Shown one piece after another: positions 25,601 to 31,933 of a stretch of DNA of 64,000 bases (within the stretch, counting starts at the first letter, position 1; each line of letters starts with the position of its first letter). Source of the stretch: Arthrobacter pityocampae (GTDB taxonomy: Bacteria; Actinomycetota; Actinomycetes; Actinomycetales; Micrococcaceae); assembly GCF_002927275.1 (NCBI RefSeq), contig NZ_PRKW01000001.1:496001-560000 (forward strand), in the 5' to 3' direction. The translations under genes and the position numbers were made by a program. The notes under the pieces are model-generated. The model was not told the DNA's origin, made no database searches, and worked only from the letters and a program-made list of their open reading frames with translations.

Positions 25601-26140
25601 CTACCGGACGAGCTCGGCCCGGGCATCCGCCTGCGCGACGATCGGGATGCCGGCGGGCACGAGGAAGCTCACGAGCGGCGGGCGGACGACGGCGGTGAGG
25701 ACCACCCGCGCGGTCCGCCCGTCCTCCGCGCCGGTCGAGGGATCGACGGACAACCGCTCGAACCGGGCCGCGGCACCGGTGGCTGCCAGGTAGCCGGCCG
25801 CCGACTCCTCCACCCCGGCGTCCTGCAGGGACGGAAGCGGCGTCGTCGTGCCCGTTCCGCCCGCCCCGCCCGCCCCGCCCGCTCCGCCCGCTCCGCCCGC
25901 TCCGCCCGCTCCGACGTCGATGCTGTAGTTGTCGGCCGCCGCGAGCGCCGCACCGTCGGCCACGGACAATAGCTTCTTGTGGTCGATGTATACGGCCGAG
26001 ACGGCGAGGACGACCGTGACGACCAGGAGGCAGACGAGGAGGTAGCCGATGACCAGCACGCCGATCTGCCCCTCCTCCGAGCGGTCGCCCTCGCCGCCTG
26101 CTACTCCTGCCCTGTCCGCACCGCCCGCGCGCCTCCTCAT
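25601..26140 (-). CDS. TadE/TadG-like pilus-assembly protein with a Gly/Ala repeat
   Basis: This 179-residue protein opens with a charged segment, then EEGQIGVLVIGYLLVCLLVVTVVLAVS, a pseudopilin-like single N-terminal membrane helix. After it comes a (Gly-Gly-Ala)n stretch at about residues 77-95, encoded by a 9-base tandem repeat. The pattern DHKKLLSVADGAALAAADNY is usual in the TadG-like, Rv3660c-associated helicase/secretion neighbourhood proteins of Actinobacteria. It is the last gene of the Tad cluster, and its ATG overlaps the stop of the previous gene. The Gly/Ala stretch may vary in length between strains. Confidence 0.78.
   Translation of the reverse strand: MRRRAGGADRAGVAGGEGDRSEEGQIGVLVIGYLLVCLLVVTVVLAVSAVYIDHKKLLSVADGAALAAADNYSIDVGAGGAGGAGGAGGAGGAGGTGTTTPLPSLQDAGVEESAAGYLAATGAAARFERLSVDPSTGAEDGRTARVVLTAVVRPPLVSFLVPAGIPIVAQADARAELVR
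25851..25913. repeat. 9-bp tandem repeat within the TadE/TadG-like gene
   Basis: Seven 9-base units read cccg(c/t)(t/c)ccg on the plus strand; the last four are identical (cccgctccg). On the coding strand they encode repeated Gly-Gly-Ala. Being a multiple of three, changes in copy number would keep the frame. Confidence 0.95.
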
Positions 26141-26634
26141 CCGAAGCGCTCCACGATCTGCGTCGAGGTGGCGTCCACGGTGGCCGCCGAGGGATGGGTT
26201 CCCGCGATCGCGGGGACCAGCGGGAGGGGGACCTCGAGGCGGACGACGACGGCCACGGTCGTCCCGGGCGCGAGACAGTCCCCGCTGCAGGCGATGTCCA
26301 CCTCGGCCTGCTCCGGGCCGAAGCCGAAATCGGCCAGTGCGATACGGGCGGCCTCGCGCGCCCTCGCATCGGCCTCCTGCGGGGTGGTCGCGTCGACGTA
26401 GACCTTCGCCGCCTGGTCGGCGGCCCCGACGACGGCGAAGGAGCCACCCTGGAGCTGCCCGACCGTCAGGACGAGGTAGACGACCGGCACGAGGAGCAGG
26501 ACTCCCAGGAACACGAACTCCACGACGGCGCTGCCGCCCTCGTCCTCGAGGCGGAGCAGTGGGACAGCACGACGCCGCGGCCCTCCGCGCTCTCCCAGTC
26601 GTCCGCGGTTCGCCTCAGGACGGGAGTGCCGCAT
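26137..26634 (-). CDS. TadE-family pilus-assembly protein
   Basis: The 165-residue protein has a basic N-terminus, then the TadE signature EGGSAVVEFVFLGVLLLVPVVYLVL, a single N-terminal hydrophobic helix preceded by Gly and Ser. Two cysteines in DIACSGDCLAPG could form a disulfide outside the membrane. Its start lies within the end of the previous gene (20-base overlap) and its stop overlaps the next start, so the three TadE-like proteins are co-translated. They are minor pilin-like components that help assemble Flp fibres. Confidence 0.82.
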   Translation of the reverse strand: MRHSRPEANRGRLGERGGPRRRAVPLLRLEDEGGSAVVEFVFLGVLLLVPVVYLVLTVGQLQGGSFAVVGAADQAAKVYVDATTPQEADARAREAARIALADFGFGPEQAEVDIACSGDCLAPGTTVAVVVRLEVPLPLVPAIAGTHPSAATVDATSTQIVERFG

Positions 26635-27049
26635 GGCCGCGGACCTCCATGGTCCCTGCGGAGCCGATCAGTCCGATGACCGGCAGCGGGGCGCGGACCA
26701 CCACCTCGAGGGTCCGCACCCCGCCGACCGTGCTCTCGCCGACCGAGACGTCGGACCCGTAGGCATCGGCGAGCGACCCGCGGATCAGCTCCTCGGTCCG
26801 CCCTACGGCGTCCTGCGGGGAGCGGTCCGCGAGCGTGCCGTACCTCGCTCCCGAGGCGGCGGCGTCGATGAGCGTGTTCCGCACGTGCAGGACGAGCGTC
26901 AGCTGGATGACGGCGATGAACACGACCGTCAGCAGGCCTCCGATCAGGGCGAAGTCGACGACGGCAGCACCGCGCTCGGGATCCTCACGGTGGATCTGGC
27001 CGGCGGGGTGATGGGGCGTCGCGGGGTGATGGGGCGTCGCGGGGTCCAT
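26615..27049 (-). CDS. TadE-family pilus-assembly protein
   Basis: The product is 144 residues. A short repeat ATPHHPATPHHPA marks the N-terminus (a direct repeat of about 15 bases near 27010-27040). The TadE helix ERGAAVVDFALIGGLLTVVFIAVIQLTLVLHVRNTLIDAA follows, then an extracytoplasmic beta-rich domain. The hydrophobic N-terminal helix and the ARYG motif support a TadE/pseudopilin role. The true start may lie after the repeat. It lies 3 bases downstream of the Flp-like gene. Confidence 0.82.
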   Translation of the reverse strand: MDPATPHHPATPHHPAGQIHREDPERGAAVVDFALIGGLLTVVFIAVIQLTLVLHVRNTLIDAAASGARYGTLADRSPQDAVGRTEELIRGSLADAYGSDVSVGESTVGGVRTLEVVVRAPLPVIGLIGSAGTMEVRGHAALPS

Positions 27050-27052
27050 GGC

Positions 27053-27268
27053 CTAGGGCGATACCTGATCGATCGCCTGGTTGAACAGGCCTTCGAGGGC
27101 GGGCCCGGCGATCGCCAGGAGGGCGGCGACGAGGACCGCGGACATCAGCGTGATCATCACCCAGCCCGGCACGTCCCCGCGTTCCCTGTCCCCGGATCTG
27201 CTCAACAGGACCGCCGTGACGCCCAGGAGGAACTGGGTGAGGCGCGAGGCGCCGGTCAGGATCTTCAT
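27053..27268 (-). CDS. Small Flp-pilin-like protein
   Basis: The 71-residue protein has a basic leader and a single long hydrophobic helix (WVMITLMSAVLVAALLAIAG) preceded by GDRERGDVPG. Size and location between tadC and the TadE genes point to the major Flp pilin or a relative. The Gly before the helix could be the prepilin peptidase site, but the conserved Glu-Tyr pair of classical Flp pilins is absent. No prepilin peptidase gene lies in the cluster, so processing would need an enzyme encoded elsewhere. Confidence 0.7.
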   Translation of the reverse strand: MKILTGASRLTQFLLGVTAVLLSRSGDRERGDVPGWVMITLMSAVLVAALLAIAGPALEGLFNQAIDQVSP

Positions 27269-27299
27269 GGGATTTCCCCTTCGTTGTAGTGGGTGCGTG

Positions 27300-28241
27300 T
27301 CAGAAGCCGAGGTTGATCAGGGCGATGCCCGGGTAGACTGCGAAGAGGACGGTCAGAGGCAGCACACCGAACACCAGCGGGACCATCATCGCGATCTCCT
27401 TCTTGCCGGCGGACTCCATGAGTTCGCGCTTGGCCAGGTCGCGGACGTCCTGGGCCTGGGCGCGGAGGACGTCCGCGAGCGGCGTCCCGCGCTGGACCGC
27501 GACCGTGATGCCGTCGACGAAGCGCGCGAGCGGCGCGAGGCGTGTCCGGTGCGAGAACTCCTGCAGCGCCTCCACGAGTGGTTTGCCCGCGCGCGTGGCG
27601 GCGAGCACGAGGGCGAACTCGCCGGCCAGCTCCCCCGTCGCCGTCCGGCAGATGCGCTCGAGCGCACCCGTGGTGCTCTCCCCCGCCGAGACGGCCAGGG
27701 CCATGAGCTCCGCGAGGCTCGGGAACTCGGCGAGCATGCGGGCCTCGCGCCTCCTGATGTCGGCCGAGAGCACGTAGTCACGGCCCACGAATCCCAGGAC
27801 GGCGCAGCCCAGGACGATGACGACGGCGAATGGCACGTCGACCGACCCCGAGGCCGCCAGGAACACCATGACCAGCGTCGACGCGGCGAGGTCGCCCGCG
27901 GCCCACAGCAGCTGCTGGGCCCGGAAATCGGCGGCGGTCTGTGCCCGTCCGGCCTGGGCGAGTCTGCACGCAAGGGTCGCGGCCGCCGGGTTGAAGCGGT
28001 GCGACCAGGCGACGGCGTCGGCCAGCAGGGGCCGGATGATGCGCTCGAGCGGCCCGAAGGGCGTGACGTTACCGGGCGCGTCCGCGAGCAGCCGGGACCG
28101 CAGGTCCACTGCCCGCAGCTGGGGTGCGATGCGCTGCGTCAGGGTGATGGCACGCATGGCCGGGATGCGGACGACGACCAGCCAGAGGCCCGCACCGAGC
28201 ATCAGGCCGCACAGTATCGCCAGTGCGAGCGGCGGCGTCAC
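27300..28241 (-). CDS. tadC: Type II secretion F-domain protein, TadC type
   Basis: The product is 313 residues from GTG 28241, which overlaps the tadB stop. It has an N-terminal hydrophobic helix, a cytoplasmic T2SSF domain with EFPSLAELMALAVSAGESTTGALERI, and C-terminal hydrophobic segments near MMVPLVFGVLPLTVLFAVYPGIALI. It is an inner-membrane platform protein that couples the TadA ATPase to pilus assembly. A much longer upstream reading of the same frame crosses tadB in the wrong phase and is rejected. Confidence 0.88.
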   Translation of the reverse strand: MTPPLALAILCGLMLGAGLWLVVVRIPAMRAITLTQRIAPQLRAVDLRSRLLADAPGNVTPFGPLERIIRPLLADAVAWSHRFNPAAATLACRLAQAGRAQTAADFRAQQLLWAAGDLAASTLVMVFLAASGSVDVPFAVVIVLGCAVLGFVGRDYVLSADIRRREARMLAEFPSLAELMALAVSAGESTTGALERICRTATGELAGEFALVLAATRAGKPLVEALQEFSHRTRLAPLARFVDGITVAVQRGTPLADVLRAQAQDVRDLAKRELMESAGKKEIAMMVPLVFGVLPLTVLFAVYPGIALINLGF

Positions 28242-29095
28242 CGGAGTACCCGCTCGTCCTCGGGCAGTGCGCCGATCCTGAGCATGACGCGGTAGCAGGC
28301 GATGGACACGACCAGTCCTCCCAGCAGCACGACCGCGCCGCCGGCCGTGTTGTAGGCGCGCACGGCCTCGGGACGGGTGGACAGGAGCAGGAGGACGAAC
28401 CAGGGCGCCGCGACTGCCAGGCGTGCAGCGTTGATCGTCCAGGACTGTCGCGCCTCCAGCTCGCTGCGCGTGCGGGCGGCGTCCCGCAGGAACTCGGACA
28501 GCGTGCCCAGCAGGCGGCCGAGATCCGATCCGCCCACCTCGCGCGTCATGCGGAGCGCCTCGACGATGCGGTCCGCGACCGGGTCCGCCAGCCGGTCCTT
28601 GAGCCGGTTGAGCGCGTCGTCGAACCGCCCGCCCGCGCGGTAGTCGCCCGCGAAGGCACGGAAGGCCGACCTCAACTCGACGGGCCCCTTCTCCCCCAGC
28701 TGGATGAGCGCCTCCGGCAGCGAGAGTCCGGCACGGATGGCCGACCGCAGGTGGTCGACGACGTCGGGCCACAGTTCCCGGAGCGACGCCGTGCGCTTCG
28801 CTGCGCGCCAGCGCACGATGGAGAACGGCAGGAAGCTGCCGAACAGCGCGAAGCACAGCGCGATCGGCGCCGAGCCGGTCAGCACGAACCCGAGGAGCAG
28901 CACCACCAGCCCCGTGCCGGCGCAGGAGACGAGCAGACCGCGGGCCGATACCCGCTCGACGCCGGCACGCAGGAGGAGATCGTCGAGGGGCCGCCGGCGC
29001 GAGGGGCCGCGGCGTTCCACCACGGGCCGCTCCCAGCAGGACCACCAGACGAGGAACAGGCCGACGCCGAGGCCGACGCCCGCCGCCGTGTTCAC
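28238..29095 (-). CDS. tadB: Type II secretion F-domain protein, TadB type
   Basis: The product is 285 residues from GTG 29095, overlapping the tadA stop. Hydrophobic segments at the N-terminus and about residues 55-90 precede a T2SSF domain with LWPDVVDHLRSAIRAGLSLPEALIQLG and TREVGGSDLGRLLGTLSEFLRD. Two C-terminal helices follow. With TadC it makes the membrane platform of the pilus machine. GTGA overlaps at both ends mean tight coupling of tadA, tadB and tadC. Confidence 0.9.
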   Translation of the reverse strand: MNTAAGVGLGVGLFLVWWSCWERPVVERRGPSRRRPLDDLLLRAGVERVSARGLLVSCAGTGLVVLLLGFVLTGSAPIALCFALFGSFLPFSIVRWRAAKRTASLRELWPDVVDHLRSAIRAGLSLPEALIQLGEKGPVELRSAFRAFAGDYRAGGRFDDALNRLKDRLADPVADRIVEALRMTREVGGSDLGRLLGTLSEFLRDAARTRSELEARQSWTINAARLAVAAPWFVLLLLSTRPEAVRAYNTAGGAVVLLGGLVVSIACYRVMLRIGALPEDERVLR

Positions 29096-30318
29096 GCCCG
29101 CGCGCCCAGCAGGGACGAGACGTCGACCCCGGCGGCCGCGAACTTCTCCTCGGCGGGCATGCTCGTCGCCGTCAGCTCCAGGCTCCCGTCGATCCGGGTG
29201 AAGACCGGGGAGGACTCGATGACACCGTTCTCCACCCGCCGCCCGAGTGCCATGATCTCCGTGACCCGGCGCTGCCCGCCGGGCAGCCGCGCGCAGTGCA
29301 CCACGAGGTCGATGCAGGAGGCGACGGTCGGCACGACGAAGCTGCTGGAGATGTTCTCGCCCGCCAGGAGTGGCAGCGTGCAGATCTTCGTGATGGCGTC
29401 GTGCGCGCTGTTGGCATGGACGCTGCACATCCCGGGCAAACCGCTGTTGAGGGCGATGAGCATGTCCAGGCTCTCGGCCTCGCGCACCTCGCCGACGATC
29501 AACCGGTCCGGCCGCATCCGCAGGGCCTCCTTCACGAGGCGCCGCAGGGGGATCTCCCCGTGCCCCTCGAGGTTGGGCTGTCGGCACTGCAGGCCGACGA
29601 CGTCGCGCAGCGGCAGCTGCAGTTCGAAGATCTCCTCGACCGTGATGACCCTCTCCCGCGGGCCGATGGAGGCACCCAGACAGTTGAGCATCGTCGTCTT
29701 GCCGGCCTGCGTCGCCCCGGAGACCAGGATGTTCAGGCCGCCGGCGACGGCCGCGCCGAGGAACCGGGCGGCATGGGGCGACAGGGTGCCCAGCTCCACG
29801 AGATGCTCGAGCCGCGATGCCCGCGCGATGAACTTCCGGATGTTCACTGACCAGTGGGTGCGGGTCACATCCGGGATCACGACGTGGAGCCTGGATCCGT
29901 CGGGCAGGGAGGCGTCCACAAACGGGGAGGACAGGTCCAGGCGCCGCCCCGAGGACTTCAGCATCTTCTCCACGAGGTCCCGGACCTGCTGGTCGGTCAG
30001 TGAGAGGGCCGTCAGTTCCGACTCGCCGTTGCGGGCTACATAGATCTCCGAGGGGGCGTTGATCCACACCTCCTCGATGGTCGGATCATCCAGCAGTGGC
30101 TGGAGGGCCCCGAAACCGGCGACGGCGTCGTAGATCTGCTTCCGCGCCGCATCCAGCCGACCGAGCGGTGGAAGGACCCCGAGCACCGACCGTTCCTCGT
30201 AGTCGGCGACGGCGTCGTGCACCAGCAGCTGCACCTCGCCGACCTGGCGGGAGGGGTCGAGTCCGCGCCTGCGGATGAGTTCCCGCACCTCGCCCTCGAC
30301 CAAGCGAACAGCATCCAT
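29092..30318 (-). CDS. tadA: Tad pilus assembly ATPase, TadA/CpaF type
   Basis: The 408-residue cytoplasmic secretion ATPase has an N-terminal helical domain, the ATP-binding core with Walker A GATQAGKTT, an Asp box near EEIFELQL and the Walker B-like LIVGEVREAESLDML. The His box is at GMCSVHANSAHDAI. The family drives polymerisation of Flp pilins. It is the first gene of the cluster; TadZ, which often precedes it, is missing, as are the outer-membrane secretin genes not expected in a Gram-positive cell. The promoter should lie in 30319-30792. Confidence 0.94.
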   Translation of the reverse strand: MDAVRLVEGEVRELIRRRGLDPSRQVGEVQLLVHDAVADYEERSVLGVLPPLGRLDAARKQIYDAVAGFGALQPLLDDPTIEEVWINAPSEIYVARNGESELTALSLTDQQVRDLVEKMLKSSGRRLDLSSPFVDASLPDGSRLHVVIPDVTRTHWSVNIRKFIARASRLEHLVELGTLSPHAARFLGAAVAGGLNILVSGATQAGKTTMLNCLGASIGPRERVITVEEIFELQLPLRDVVGLQCRQPNLEGHGEIPLRRLVKEALRMRPDRLIVGEVREAESLDMLIALNSGLPGMCSVHANSAHDAITKICTLPLLAGENISSSFVVPTVASCIDLVVHCARLPGGQRRVTEIMALGRRVENGVIESSPVFTRIDGSLELTATSMPAEEKFAAAGVDVSSLLGARA

Positions 30319-30792
30319 CGATGTCCCCCATACGTCCGCCCGCGACGTCGATATGGCGTTCGGGCCCCGGAATTGCTTCCGCCGGGCTCACACTACTGAA
30401 ACCACGCCCACCCGGCTAGAGCAGGCCGCGTATGTGCATAAGCGCCGATGATCTCGGCTGGTTGACGCACCGCAGTCCTCTGCAGACCATCGATCGGGAC
30501 GTGACCTCACCGTGAATGCCCATGGTCGACGATCACGGGAATCACCCGCGATGCTCAAGGGTGAGCTCGCCCGAACGCGGCGGATCGTTGCGCCCTCGCC
30601 GCAGGAAGGCTTCAAAGGACACTCCGCCCGAAGCCTCTTTGCTGTCCGGGGCAGAATTCGACGATCCTGCGCAGACCCTGGGGCATTCCTGCCGGGTTTC
30701 GGGGCGTCGCTGAGCAGGTCCATCTCTAGCCTGACAGGAGCGCCTGAAGTACCGGGCCGACCCGTCAGTACCACCAGAAATGGAGCATCACC
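30319..30792. other. 474-bp intergenic region between tadA and a secreted-protein gene
   Basis: The region separates divergent genes and should carry both promoters. Short open frames exist on both strands, but none has a ribosome binding site or a recognisable composition. No repeat or strong hairpin was seen. Confidence 0.6.
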
Positions 30793-31257
30793 GTGACCAC
30801 CAGTTCCAAGATCGCCGCCGCCGTCCTCGCCGCGGGCCTCATCGCAGGCGCCGGGGCAGGCGCTGCCACCGCAGCACCGTCACTCACCGCAGCATCCTCG
30901 CACTCCGCGTCCGTGACGTCGCAGCCGACCGTCACCAAGGAGCGCGCTGCCGCGAACAAGCTCGCCGCCGCGGCGAAGTCGGCCGAGGCGAAGGCCGTCG
31001 CAGCAGAGAAGAAGGCTGCAGCGGAGGCGAAGAAGATCACCGCGAAGTCCACCGCAGCCGCCAAGAAGGCCGCAGCGGCACTCAGGGTGACCGCCAACAA
31101 GGAGCGGGCTGCAGCGAACAAGACTGCAGCGGAGGCCCGGGTCGCCGCGAAGAAGGCGGAGATCGCCGAGAAGAAGGCGTCGAAGCCCGCTCCGGTCGTG
31201 CCCCCTGCGCCGGAGCCCACCTCGACGGAGACCCCGGAAGCGCCTGCCGAGGGCTGA
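30793..31257 (+). CDS. Secreted Ala/Lys-rich helical protein, function unknown
   Basis: The product is 154 residues from GTG 30793 (ATGGAG lies 8 bases upstream). A signal peptide (SSKIAAAVLAAGLIAGAGAGAATAAP) is followed by about 90 residues that are almost only Ala, Lys, Glu, Arg and Thr with heptad-like spacing; the ERAAANK segment occurs twice. A Pro-rich tail (KPAPVVPPAPEPTSTETPEAP) ends the protein. There is no sortase motif. Lys/Ala-rich tails resemble histone-like or heparin-binding HbhA proteins, but this one carries an export signal, so a wall-associated helical protein is the most likely reading. Confidence 0.7.
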   Translation: MTTSSKIAAAVLAAGLIAGAGAGAATAAPSLTAASSHSASVTSQPTVTKERAAANKLAAAAKSAEAKAVAAEKKAAAEAKKITAKSTAAAKKAAAALRVTANKERAAANKTAAEARVAAKKAEIAEKKASKPAPVVPPAPEPTSTETPEAPAEG

Positions 31258-31273
31258 TCCTCCTTGCCTGCGT

Positions 31274-31302
31274 GAAGCCCCGGTGTCCAACGCCGGGGCT
31301 TC
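31274..31302 (+). terminator. Terminator after the Ala/Lys-rich protein
   Basis: Perfect 10-bp arms 31274-31283 and 31293-31302 around a 9-base loop; the 3' arm ends GGGGCTTC. Confidence 0.75.
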
Positions 31303-31933
31303 TGCGTGTCCGGGAACGGGAGCGCTCAACCACATGACCGCGGCAACGCTCCAGAACCATGAGGTCGCGCGAGCCCGCCGGAGTCAGCGCCGCTCCTCCG
31401 GTGTCCGCTACGACCGGTTACGGACCCGGTGCCCGATACGACGGCGTCCCGGCCCCTGGACCCGCCCTCCTGCATCAGACCTTCGATGCCCTCTCCCACC
31501 TAAGTTCCCTGGAACAGATACCTGGTCATCGTTCGTTCCTCTTCTGCTCTGTCCGAACAGAAGCCCATCCGCACGCCCAGCGCATCCGATGAGTGAGGGA
31601 TCCTGGCGTTCTCCCCCGATGGGCTGTTCGCCGAGCCCGCGCCCGTCCCTTCCGACCGACCGACCGACAACGGTCCACAGCCCCGTCTTTCCGGGCCTGG
31701 TGCAACCGCTGCGCTCATAACACCGGTCGACGTCGAAGCCCCGCTTCCGGCCTCGCCACCACAGGAGCGACGTCCGCACAAGCGCGACACACCTGCGCGC
31801 ATCCGGACATAAGCGCAGGTTTTGCCTAAGATTCTATTTTCACTTCCGAAACGTTAGTCACGTAAGTCACAGAACTGTAGTCTGCACGGGATTTGATCAG
31901 TCCGCTGACGCTCAAACTCCCCTGGAGATACTC
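31303..31933. other. 631-bp intergenic region upstream of the LGFP metalloprotease
   Basis: No credible gene was found; short frames on both strands lack start signals and family resemblance. A (gacc)n run occurs near 31658-31673. From about 31825 the sequence becomes AT-richer and contains a 9-base near-tandem repeat, GTTAGTCAC-GTAAGTCAC at 31853-31870. A GGAG ribosome binding site at 31923-31926 precedes the GTG at 31934. The promoter of the surface-enzyme genes probably lies here. Confidence 0.55.

Noticed and set aside
27300-29045. A 581-residue reading of the tadC frame extending across tadB
   Set aside because: The N-terminal 260 residues lie in the wrong phase over tadB. The GTG overlap at 28241 gives a normal-sized TadC.
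30512-30796. A 94-residue frame upstream of the Ala/Lys-rich protein
   Set aside because: It has no ribosome binding site or recognisable composition, and it runs into the start of a better-supported gene.
31500-31802. A 100-residue minus-strand frame upstream of the LGFP protease
   Set aside because: Composition is random-like, it lacks a start signal and no family resemblance was seen.
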